Source: Methanosarcina sp. UBA402
Lineage (GTDB): Archaea > Halobacteriota > Methanosarcinia > Methanosarcinales > Methanosarcinaceae
Assembly: GCA_002509325.1 (NCBI GenBank)
Contig: DADO01000242.1
Location: 1,630 to 7,802 of the forward strand
Length of the DNA stretch: 6,173 nucleotides
Direction of reading: 5' to 3'
The position numbers and the translations under genes were made by a program. The first letter of the stretch is position 1, and each line of letters opens with the position of its first letter. Under the pieces are notes generated by a model. The model searched no databases and had not been told where the DNA came from. It saw nothing but the letters and a program-made list of their open reading frames with translations. Shown here in pieces: positions 1 through 5,686 of this stretch.

Positions 1-1398
1 GCCGTAATTGCCGACAATGTAGGCGATAACGTCGGAGACATTGCAGGCATGGGAGCCGATCTCTACGAATCATATGTAGGTTCTATCGTAGCAACAATGC
101 TTCTTGCAGCATCAACAGCAGCAACGACCTTCCCTGGAATTCCAATTGAGAATACTATCCTGGTTCCACTGTTGATTTCAGCTGTTGGAATTCTTGCATC
201 TGTTGTTGGTACTTTTTTTGTCCGTACAAACAAGACAGAGGCGTCGGCAATCCATATGGCTTTTAATATGGGCTTGATTTCTGCAATCGTTCTTACAGTC
301 ATTGCCTCTTATTTTGTTACTTCTCAACTCCTTGGAGACTACGGTCTAGAGGTCTTCCTTGCAAGTGTCGCAGGGCTTGTTTCAGGGTTCCTTATCGGGC
401 AGATCACAGAATACTACACATCATATGATCGAAAACCCACTCGTACAGTTGCAAATTCGTGTTTAACCGGTTCGGCTACAAACATTATCACAGGCTTTGC
501 AAAAGGGATGGAATCAACTGTTTGGCCAGTTGTCATCATTACCGCTACTATCTACGTTTCATACACACTTTCAGGCCTTTACGGTATAGCTATTGCAGCT
601 GTGGGAATGCTTGCTACACTCGGGATCTCACTATCAGTCGATGCATATGGTCCTGTAGCTGATAACGCAGGTGGCATTGCTGAGATGTCCCACCAGAAAA
701 AAGAGATACGCGAAATTACCGATACTCTTGATGCGGTAGGAAACACAACTGCAGCCGTCGGCAAAGGTTTTGCGATCGGTTCGGCAGCTCTGACTGCACT
801 TGCCCTTTTCTCTTCATATGGCATAGCAGTAAATCTTACTGTTATCGATGTTATGAACCCCAATGTATTCATCGGGCTTACCATCGGTGCAATGCTGCCT
901 TTCCTCTTCTCATCAATGACTATCCTGGCTGTTGGAAATGCGGCAGGAGAAGTTGTTATGGAAGTGAGGAGACAGTTTAAAGAGATCAAAGGTATCATGG
1001 AAGGCAAAGCTGACCCTGACTATGAGAAATGTATTTCGATTTCAACGCATTCTGCTCTGAAAGAAATGATTGGACCTGGTGTACTCGCAGTTATTGCACC
1101 TCTTGCTGTTGGGCTTATTCTAGGACCTGGCGCACTTGGAGGACTGCTTGCAGGTTCTGTAGTTTCAGGTTTCATGCTTGCGATTACAATGTCTAACGCA
1201 GGTGGGTCATGGGACAATGCGAAGAAATTCATTGAGACTGGAAATTTCGGTGGAAAAGGTTCGGATGCACATAAAGCAGGTGTAACAGGTGATACTGTTG
1301 GAGATCCTTTCAAGGACACAGCAGGTCCGTCAATCAACATTCTCATAAAACTTATGAGTATTGTAGCGGTTGTATTTGCACCTCTGTTTATGATCTGA
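1..1398 (+). CDS. hppA: Membrane-bound K+-dependent pyrophosphatase, probable Na+ pump (5' truncated by window edge)
   Basis: This integral membrane enzyme hydrolyses pyrophosphate and uses the energy to move Na+ and/or H+ out across the cytoplasmic membrane. The frame is open from base 1; 465 residues are visible and roughly the first 200 of a usual 670-700 lie outside. In fragment numbering, the metal-pyrophosphate motif DNVGDNVGD is at 5-13, EYYTS at 137-141, DAYGPVADNAGG at 214-225, and the last catalytic stretch GDTVGDPFKDTAGPS at about 430-444. Many hydrophobic helices lie between these. GNTTAAVGKG (247-256) has Ala where K+-independent enzymes have Lys, which marks the K+-dependent class. 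The Glu in ADLYES (residue 23) sits where Na+-pumping members carry their helix-6 Glu, rather than four residues later as in plant H+ pumps. M. mazei has a characterised enzyme of this kind (Mvp1). The family call is secure; ion specificity is inferred. Confidence 0.97.
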   Translation, partial: AVIADNVGDNVGDIAGMGADLYESYVGSIVATMLLAASTAATTFPGIPIENTILVPLLISAVGILASVVGTFFVRTNKTEASAIHMAFNMGLISAIVLTVIASYFVTSQLLGDYGLEVFLASVAGLVSGFLIGQITEYYTSYDRKPTRTVANSCLTGSATNIITGFAKGMESTVWPVVIITATIYVSYTLSGLYGIAIAAVGMLATLGISLSVDAYGPVADNAGGIAEMSHQKKEIREITDTLDAVGNTTAAVGKGFAIGSAALTALALFSSYGIAVNLTVIDVMNPNVFIGLTIGAMLPFLFSSMTILAVGNAAGEVVMEVRRQFKEIKGIMEGKADPDYEKCISISTHSALKEMIGPGVLAVIAPLAVGLILGPGALGGLLAGSVVSGFMLAITMSNAGGSWDNAKKFIETGNFGGKGSDAHKAGVTGDTVGDPFKDTAGPSINILIKLMSIVAVVFAPLFMI

Positions 1399-1414
1399 TA
1401 TCCTTATTTCCCTA

Positions 1415-1427
1415 TTTTTTATTTTTT
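1415..1427 (+). terminator. T-tract terminator after hppA
   Basis: Two six-T runs separated by one A begin 17 bases after the hppA stop codon. Archaeal RNA polymerase terminates at U-rich tracts without needing a hairpin, and no strong hairpin precedes this one. Further T-rich stretches at 1448-1453 and 1480-1486 may act as back-up sites. The assignment rests on position and composition only. Confidence 0.5.
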
Positions 1428-1578
1428 ATCTTAATACCCGGTTTCCAAATTTTTATATTGATTGCCTGTTTTTGCGTCTCTTTTTTGCGTCAACCTCTGC
1501 AGTTCTCTAAAAACTTTCTGCATATAAATACAATGAATTATTTACTTTGATTTTCCATAGATAGGAATATTTAATCTA

Positions 1579-1617
1579 CCTGATATCTATGTGACCTGAT
1601 ATCTATGTGATATCTAG
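1579..1617. repeat. 16-bp perfect tandem duplication with partial third copy
   Basis: The unit cctgatatctatgtga occurs twice back to back (1579-1594 and 1595-1610) without mismatch. It is followed by an overlapping partial copy of its core, tgatatctag, at 1608-1617. Each unit contains the palindrome gatatc. It lies in the convergent spacer, away from any promoter I can place, so simple slippage duplication is the easiest explanation. Confidence 0.85.
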
Positions 1618-1670
1618 CCGGAATACGCTTTCCTAGTTGGGTGTTATTAGTTAAAAACATTTCGTTGCAT

Positions 1671-1746
1671 AAAAGTCCAGAGCATGTGCTAACACCAATA
1701 ATTTTGGGAAAAGTCCAAAGCATGTGCTAACACCGATTATTTAGGG
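1671..1746. repeat. 38-bp tandem duplication (2 copies, 34/38 identical)
   Basis: Two adjacent 38-base copies occupy 1671-1708 and 1709-1746, and the start of a third (aaaa) follows. They differ at unit positions 10, 27, 30 and 35. The invariant core agcatgtgctaacacc contains a near-palindrome (agcatgtgct). The heptamer taacacc in each copy is complementary to ggtgtta at 1640-1646, so a transcript could fold between them. The four differences cluster outside the core, which could mean the core is constrained, but two copies are too few to tell. Confidence 0.85.
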
Positions 1747-1760
1747 AAAACAGGAGAGTG

Positions 1761-1783
1761 GAAAAATTAAAAGGAAAAAACTA
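1761..1783 (-). terminator. T-rich terminator for the small minus-strand gene
   Basis: Read on the minus strand this is a run of pyrimidine-rich T-tracts (TTTTTTCC, then TTTTAATTTTTC) beginning about 70 bases after the stop codon at 1850. That arrangement fits an archaeal U-tract terminator. No strong hairpin precedes it. Confidence 0.4.
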
Positions 1784-1849
1784 ATTTCTATACTTCTCAG
1801 ATCAACACGGGAGATGTACGGGATAAAAGCTTAAACAGGTCTGGAGAGA

Positions 1850-2308
1850 TCAGTTAACCCCTCTTACCTGTAGCAGCTGAAATTCAATCTCGTCCGGGAC
1901 CGTGGCCAGGAATATAAACGTGTTATATCCAAGTTTCTGTACTTCTTTAATTGCGCTTGCCTGAGCTTCGTTCAAATCCCTTGAGTCACTTACAATGCAA
2001 AATGATTTCCTTTTTCCTGTGTTGACAAGAAAATTAAAGACACTTCCATGAGTGTTCAGAAATACAACGAGATTTTTTAGTTCTTCCCAGGTGCTGCACA
2101 TGTGAATATTTTTGGACCCCATGTTCTCCACATACCAGTCCTTGCTCACATAGGAATAGGATGCATACTGTTCATTCAGCTCATCATGAGCCTTGAGGAT
2201 TTTGTTAATATCTTTCCTCAAGTTTACCCATTTCCACCTCTGCGCTGTGAAATAGCGGGCTGCCACTATCTCAAAGATTGCCTGCTTATCTTCATTTTCG
2301 AGTCTCAT
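1850..2308 (-). CDS. Uncharacterised small protein with a possible degenerate nuclease-like C-terminal half
   Basis: I do not recognise this protein as a named family. It is 152 residues from the ATG at 2308, or 155 from a GTG at 2317. The ATG is preceded five bases upstream by GTGA, a weak archaeal Shine-Dalgarno, while the GTG has nothing convincing, so I prefer the ATG. In 155-residue numbering, the N-terminal half (5-60) is charged and helical, rich in Lys, Glu, Trp and Tyr. The second half alternates strands and a helix: FNFLVN (94-99), SFCIVSDSRDLNEAQ (105-119), a helix to LGY, and FIFLATVP (134-141). This order resembles VRR-NUC type PD-(D/E)xK nucleases (strand, E-x-K strand, LxExQ helix, strand), but the E-x-K position reads I-V-S, so catalysis would be lost. 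There is no signal peptide or membrane segment. Being translated in good frame with ordinary amino-acid composition, it is probably a real gene; function unknown. Confidence 0.75.
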   Translation of the reverse strand: MRLENEDKQAIFEIVAARYFTAQRWKWVNLRKDINKILKAHDELNEQYASYSYVSKDWYVENMGSKNIHMCSTWEELKNLVVFLNTHGSVFNFLVNTGKRKSFCIVSDSRDLNEAQASAIKEVQKLGYNTFIFLATVPDEIEFQLLQVRGVN

Positions 2309-2341
2309 TTTTTTCACATCTTTACTTTATCTGCGTTTCTT

Positions 2342-2514
2342 ACCTCAGAATATAACCTCAGAATACAACCTCAGGATACAACTTCAGAATATAACCTCAG
2401 AATACAACCTCAGGATACAACCTCAGTCAGGATACAACCTCAGAACACAACCTCAGGATACAACCTCAGAACACAACCTCAGAACACAACCTCAGAACAC
2501 AACCTCAGAACACA
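2342..2514. repeat. 13-bp minisatellite array, about 12 full units
   Basis: The consensus unit is (a/g)a(t/c)a(c/t)aacctcag. Twelve full copies run from 2349 to 2508, flanked by partial copies (2342-2348 and 2509-2514) and interrupted only by an extra tcag at 2427-2430. Higher-order structure is clear. A three-unit 39-base block repeats at 2349-2387 and 2388-2426 with one difference. A two-unit 26-base block repeats perfectly at 2431-2456 and 2457-2482. The right end is a homogeneous run of aacacaacctcag. This points to recent step-wise expansion. The array lies between the synthase-like gene and the small gene and overlaps the last codons of the former. On the transcribed minus strand each unit reads CTGAGGTTGT(A/G)TT. 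There are no unique spacers, so it is not a CRISPR. Confidence 0.97.
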
Positions 2515-3986
2515 TCATCCTGGGCATAGCTCCTGTTAAACTGCAGGGCAAGTTGGGCTTTTTCCAGTTCCCTTCCAAGGTATGCGGCATGATCCAGGCG
2601 GGAGATCAGTTCCAGTTCAAGTAGAGTATCTATAACTTCCCTGGCATTTTTTCCTACGACTAAAGCTTTCTCGTGTTCAGCTACAATCAAGCCGCCTTTT
2701 CCGCTTATACTGTCCGGTACTATGCGGATGCGGATGGGGCCTGCAGGATCTACGCGCCAGCTTTTCGAAGGTCTGGCTTGAATTGCATTCTCAGGAAGCG
2801 GAAAATCAGGCCGCCTGCGTTTTTCTTTAATACAGAGGAGATCAAGCCCAAGATCTTTTGGTGAGCTCTCTCTTATACTGGAAAGCATCATCATCTCGGA
2901 AACCCTTTTCAGTTCTCTGATCGAACCCTGTGCCTTATCACTGAATTCGGGGGTGAAAAGGATGCTTGCTCCTGTTTCTGCTCCTATACCACACAGCGTA
3001 GCATTGACTCCTATGGTATCTACATCCATAAGCTCAGTGACATTGCCAACTCCGAGGAATATAGGAATCTCAGGGTACGTTCTGTGAAACTCATGATAGC
3101 GTACAATAGATTCGGTTATATTGTGACCTATAGGATCAAGCACAGGATCAGCTATAATTCTCTCAATTCCAAGCCTGCGGGCAGCCTCGACATTTCTGAT
3201 AAGGCTTTCCAGGCTCCTATCCTCATCCGGGATTATAACGGCTGCAATCCCTGCCCTGGCAATGATTGGACCAGCAGTCTCAAGATTTGTGCTGTTAAGG
3301 CTCAGGACAAGATCTGCTCCTGCTTCTACTCCTTCTTTTATCAGTTCAGGGTCAAGGGTATCTATGCTTATCGGGGCATCTGTAAAGGATTTTGCAAGGT
3401 TAACAGTTCTTTTAGCCTGCTCTGGCAGGGTATTAAGGCTAGCCCCAAGATCGATTATATCTGCTCCCCGGGCGATAAAAGCTTCGATTTTTACCTGGAT
3501 TGTTGGGGCATCCATTTCCATAGCCCCTACAATTTCTCCCATCACCTTCATGCGAGCCTTTCCTCCGATTTTTACACCTCTTAGTGTAAGGAGGGCGGAG
3601 GCTTCTTCTTCGTTTTTCCTTATTAGCTCGAGGGCCATCTCTTTTCGAACATCAGCAAGGAGTTCACAGGCAGGAACTTTTTCGGAAAACTCAATTTTTC
3701 CGGCAAAAGGGAGTACAAAGCCGAGATCATAGGCGTGTTTTGGTCCAAGTCGGATTTGACACCCCAATTCTTCAGATGCTTTTGAAAAATCTCCTGCTAC
3801 AAGCCCTGGAAGTAGAATAAGGTCATAAGCTTTCGAAAGATCAGCTTCCTGAAATGCTTTGGTCAATTTTTTAGGGGTAATGAAGGCGGCAATATCAATA
3901 TCAGCTACGAGGATGTCGGCTTTTTCCCCAATTGCTTTCCTGACGGTATTTTCCGCAAGCCGCCCTGTTGCAATCAAAATTTTCAT
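2505..3986 (-). CDS. Dihydropteroate synthase-related protein (MJ0107/TIGR00284-like)
   Basis: This 493-residue cytosolic protein belongs to the archaeal dihydropteroate synthase-like group found in methanogens. Residues 1-130 form an N-terminal alpha/beta domain (MKILIATGRLAENTV). Residues about 145-345 are a pterin-binding type barrel, with RGADIIDLGAS (173-183) and ISIDTLDPELIKEG (206-219) matching synthase strands. A C-terminal domain runs from about 380. The canonical first loop NVTPDSFSDGG is replaced by EIVGAMEMDAP (151-161), and the usual C-terminal RVHD is not seen (LFTPEFSDKAQGS, 343-355). It is therefore unlikely to be an ordinary folate-type synthase. A role in tetrahydromethanopterin or sarcinapterin synthesis, or binding a methylated pterin, is inference. 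The ATG start has no Shine-Dalgarno but a TATA-like box about 25 bases upstream, suggesting a leaderless or very short-leader mRNA. The stop codon lies inside the minisatellite. Confidence 0.92.
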   Translation of the reverse strand: MKILIATGRLAENTVRKAIGEKADILVADIDIAAFITPKKLTKAFQEADLSKAYDLILLPGLVAGDFSKASEELGCQIRLGPKHAYDLGFVLPFAGKIEFSEKVPACELLADVRKEMALELIRKNEEEASALLTLRGVKIGGKARMKVMGEIVGAMEMDAPTIQVKIEAFIARGADIIDLGASLNTLPEQAKRTVNLAKSFTDAPISIDTLDPELIKEGVEAGADLVLSLNSTNLETAGPIIARAGIAAVIIPDEDRSLESLIRNVEAARRLGIERIIADPVLDPIGHNITESIVRYHEFHRTYPEIPIFLGVGNVTELMDVDTIGVNATLCGIGAETGASILFTPEFSDKAQGSIRELKRVSEMMMLSSIRESSPKDLGLDLLCIKEKRRRPDFPLPENAIQARPSKSWRVDPAGPIRIRIVPDSISGKGGLIVAEHEKALVVGKNAREVIDTLLELELISRLDHAAYLGRELEKAQLALQFNRSYAQDDVF

Positions 3987-4006
3987 GTTTTTTAGATAGA
4001 AGCGCT

Positions 4007-4016
4007 AATAAAAAAG
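4007..4016 (-). promoter_or_regulatory. TATA-like box for the synthase-like gene
   Basis: On the minus strand the sequence CTTTTTTATT is centred about 25 bases before the ATG at 3986. That spacing would place the transcription start at or next to the start codon, which fits the missing Shine-Dalgarno. The match to the archaeal consensus (TTTAWATA) is only partial. Confidence 0.35.
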
Positions 4017-4049
4017 AGTATCTGTTTAAAACGCGTCGGTAAAAAGGTA

Positions 4050-4103
4050 TCAGGAAATGAAAAGCCCGAGTTTTTGAGCTTTGAGAATCCGGGCTTTCCC
4101 TGA
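4050..4103 (-). terminator. Hairpin downstream of ftsZ, probable terminator or attenuator
   Basis: An eight-base perfect inverted repeat (aaagcccg at 4061-4068, cgggcttt at 4090-4097) begins 13 bases after the ftsZ stop codon. It can be extended by tcagg (4050-4054) pairing with cctga (4099-4103) across an internal loop. On the minus strand short T-runs follow (TTTTT at 4041-4045, TTTTTT at 4011-4016). It sits between two co-directional genes, so it may end the ftsZ message or stabilise its 3' end. Confidence 0.6.
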
Positions 4104-4109
4104 GCTAAT

Positions 4110-5291
4110 TTAATTTATAAAATCAATTATTGACTCGTCATGCTTTCTTCTAAGAGGACCTGCTGTATTTCTTAATCTATCCGCAGATGTCATTTTTCCG
4201 AACCTTCTTTCCTGGATGAGGCTAGCTTCGGACCTGGGCTCCAGAATTCCAGCTCCTGCCTGAGGACCCAGGATCTGGGCGGACTGCACGCCTGTCATAA
4301 TAGCCATTACTCTTACCTTACCTTCATAGTCATCCCTGATCCTTGCGCCCCAGATAACATTTGCGCTTGGAGAGAGTTCGTAGGTAAGCATTGATGCGAT
4401 TTCTTCGGCTTCCTTAAGGCTTAGGTCAGGCCCACCGGTTACATGGACAAGACTTCCGGTTGCACCCTTGTAGTCAACATCAAGCAGGGGGTGATTTAAG
4501 GCAGTCCGTACTACCTCAGTACTCTTATCCTGGCTTTTTGACTCGCCTACAAGCATGACTGCAACTCCGCCACAGCCCATGATAGTCCTGATATCGGCAT
4601 AGTCAAGGTTTATCAGGGAGGGCACTGTGATTGTCTCTGTAATTCCTTTTACGGTCTCGGCAATCAGCTGGTCCATTACGGAAAAAGCCTGGTCTATAGG
4701 GAGGTTTGGCACGTAATTAAGCAGCCTGTTGTTGTCAAGGACAATTACAGTGTCTGCTGCCCTACGCAGGTCTTCAAGACCTTCTTCGGCTTTGTAAATC
4801 CGGGCTCTCTCAACTCTGAAGGGGCTTGAGACCATTCCTACGACGATTGCTCCCTGCTCCTTTGCTACTTCGGCAACTACAGGAGCAACTCCTGTCCCGG
4901 TACCTCCGCCTAAGCCTGCAGTGATGAATACCAGGTCAACATCCTTTAGCACTTCTTCAAGGGTACCTCTTGCAAGTTCTGCAGCTTTCTTCCCTGTTTC
5001 GGGGTAACCACCTGCACCCAGCCCTCGCGTGAGAGTTTTTCCTACAAGGATCTTCTTGTCAGCCCTTACATTGTCAAGGTGCTGCTTGTCGGTATTGATA
5101 CAGACCGTTTCCGCACCTTCAATTCCTATGTTATAGAGACGGTTTACAGTGTTATTCCCTGCACCCCCGCATCCGACAATCATGATTCGTGGTTGCCCGA
5201 ATTCTTCGAAGTCGTCATCAGAGGAGGAAGTCTTCCGATATTCCTTCTCTTTTTCGCTGAATTTCATTGCTTCCTGTACTATTGATTGCAA
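4110..5291 (-). CDS. ftsZ: Cell division GTPase FtsZ, archaeal FtsZ2 subfamily
   Basis: This tubulin-like GTPase polymerises at mid-cell to drive division. From the TTG at 5291 it has 393 residues. It shows GCGGAGNN (40-47), the tubulin signature GGGTGTG (128-134), and the T7 loop NLDYAD (228-233) with the two catalytic Asp. A variable tail follows, ending in DESIIDFIN, a candidate partner-binding peptide (archaeal FtsZ tails bind SepF). RLYNIGIEGAE, INTDKQHLDN, VERAR and VLDNNRLLNYVPNLPI match haloarchaeal FtsZ2, not FtsZ1. Start choice: an ATG at 5351 would add 20 residues of unconserved sequence and lacks a Shine-Dalgarno. The TTG has GAGGGGAT four bases upstream and gives MQSIVQEAMKFSEKEKE, very like the FtsZ2 N-terminus MQDIVREAM. 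A further ATG lies at 5267. Family certain; start probable. Confidence 0.97.
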   Translation of the reverse strand: MQSIVQEAMKFSEKEKEYRKTSSSDDDFEEFGQPRIMIVGCGGAGNNTVNRLYNIGIEGAETVCINTDKQHLDNVRADKKILVGKTLTRGLGAGGYPETGKKAAELARGTLEEVLKDVDLVFITAGLGGGTGTGVAPVVAEVAKEQGAIVVGMVSSPFRVERARIYKAEEGLEDLRRAADTVIVLDNNRLLNYVPNLPIDQAFSVMDQLIAETVKGITETITVPSLINLDYADIRTIMGCGGVAVMLVGESKSQDKSTEVVRTALNHPLLDVDYKGATGSLVHVTGGPDLSLKEAEEIASMLTYELSPSANVIWGARIRDDYEGKVRVMAIMTGVQSAQILGPQAGAGILEPRSEASLIQERRFGKMTSADRLRNTAGPLRRKHDESIIDFIN

Positions 5292-5295
5292 TTTT

Positions 5296-5303
5296 ATCCC
5301 CTC
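5296..5303 (-). promoter_or_regulatory. ftsZ: Shine-Dalgarno deciding the ftsZ TTG start
   Basis: On the minus strand GAGGGGAT differs by one base from GAGGTGAT, the complement of the archaeal 16S rRNA 3' end, and stands four bases before TTG at 5291. No comparable site precedes the in-frame ATG at 5351; the ATG at 5267 has only a short AGGA. Confidence 0.7.
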
Positions 5304-5440
5304 GACTGGATTTGTGTCTAATGGTTTTGTTTGACTCCCCACCCTTTGCATCGGGGATTACATACCTTTTCAATACTTCGAGTGGAGTTATGAGATAACC
5401 TTCAAACCCTACTAAAGATTTTCATCCGTTATCTTTAATA

Positions 5441-5460
5441 AGTTGGCACTCTGCCAAACT
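5441..5460. promoter_or_regulatory. Palindrome at predicted ftsZ transcription start, possible operator
   Basis: TTGGCA-ctc-TGCCAA is a perfect six-base inverted repeat with a three-base centre (5443-5457), extended imperfectly to agttggca/tgccaaact. If the TATA-like box at 5475-5483 is used, the start of the ftsZ transcript falls about here, the usual place for an archaeal repressor site. The half site ctgccaaa recurs at 5592-5599. In RNA it would also form a short hairpin. The regulator, if any, is unknown. Confidence 0.4.
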
Positions 5461-5474
5461 TAAATATTTCGGAC

Positions 5475-5483
5475 ATATTTAAA
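5475..5483 (-). promoter_or_regulatory. ftsZ: Candidate TATA box for ftsZ
   Basis: On the minus strand TTTAAATAT fits the archaeal TATA consensus. It would place transcription start near 5453 and give ftsZ a leader of about 160 bases to the TTG, which is in keeping with long leaders in Methanosarcina. It forms one arm of an inverted repeat, ttaaatat (5460-5467) with atatttaa (5475-5482). A second candidate, ATATTTAAA, lies at 5508-5516, so the choice between them is uncertain. Confidence 0.4.
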
Positions 5484-5593
5484 CGAAATTCTTAAATTGC
5501 TTATTAAGTTTAAATATCTCATCCAGAAATCTCATATATTCACTCTTTTACTTCCTTTAATATTCAATTCTCAAAGATGAAGGGCGGGGGACT

Positions 5594-5612
5594 GCCAAAA
5601 TGTTTATATATA
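5594..5612 (+). promoter_or_regulatory. Strong archaeal promoter motif facing right, with no gene behind it
   Basis: TTTATATATA at 5603-5612 is a near-ideal archaeal TATA box, and the A-rich gccaaaatg immediately upstream fits a TFB recognition element on the plus strand. Transcription would begin near 5635, but no plus-strand ORF with a credible start follows. The core TATATATA is symmetric, so a minus-strand (ftsZ) promoter with a leader of nearly 290 bases is the alternative; the upstream element is weaker in that direction. Confidence 0.4.
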
Positions 5613-5658
5613 TTAGCTTAATTTTTATTGAAAGTCTTTTCTCTCTCAGCGAAGCTCT

Positions 5659-5677
5659 CCTGATTTCCTAAGTCAGG
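5659..5677 (+). other. Short hairpin downstream of the orphan promoter
   Basis: cctga (5659-5663) pairs with tcagg (5673-5677) around a nine-base loop and is followed by aatttt and aatttt/ttct tracts. It would lie 25 bases into a transcript from the plus-strand TATA box. The stem is short, so this could be chance; it is recorded because it would be the natural end of a very short RNA. Confidence 0.2.
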
Positions 5678-5686
5678 GCAATTTTC

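Larger units (their letters stand above)
1399..1849. other. Convergent intergenic spacer, no gene seen
   Basis: This spacer separates the ends of two convergent genes, hppA on plus and the small uncharacterised gene on minus. It is A/T-rich and stop codons break all frames into short pieces. It holds T-tracts for both directions, a perfect 16-base tandem duplication (1579-1610) and a 38-base tandem duplication (1671-1746). A TATA-like stretch at 1521-1531 (gcatataaata) faces the plus strand, but only a five-codon ORF follows it. I see no tRNA cloverleaf or other recognisable RNA. Confidence 0.7.

Noticed and set aside
579..1346. Long minus-strand frames (579-1007 and 1020-1346) inside hppA
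   Set aside because: They are antisense shadows of a well-conserved gene and have low-complexity Ala/Ser/Pro composition.
1471..1492. Repeated tttttgcgtc motif after hppA
   Set aside because: Only two short copies in a T-rich tract; likely chance similarity within the terminator region.
1971..1982. gttcaaatccc resembling a tRNA T-loop
   Set aside because: No matching acceptor, D or anticodon arms are present, and it lies inside the small minus-strand coding sequence.
2342..2514. Regular repeat array considered as a CRISPR
   Set aside because: Units are 13 bases and directly abut with no unique spacers; no cas genes are present.
2102..2539. Plus-strand 145-codon frame with SEYNLRIQPQDTT repeats
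   Set aside because: It runs antisense through the small minus-strand gene and then the minisatellite. The peptide repeat is just the 39-base block read in frame, and there is no supporting start region.
3084..3732. Plus-strand frames of 156-166 codons inside the synthase-like gene
   Set aside because: They are antisense shadows of the conserved minus-strand coding sequence; no family resemblance.
1850..5351. Idea that the three minus-strand genes form a new functional system
   Set aside because: ftsZ and the synthase-like gene are ordinary chromosomal genes separated by a hairpin, and nothing links their functions. Adjacency alone is not evidence.
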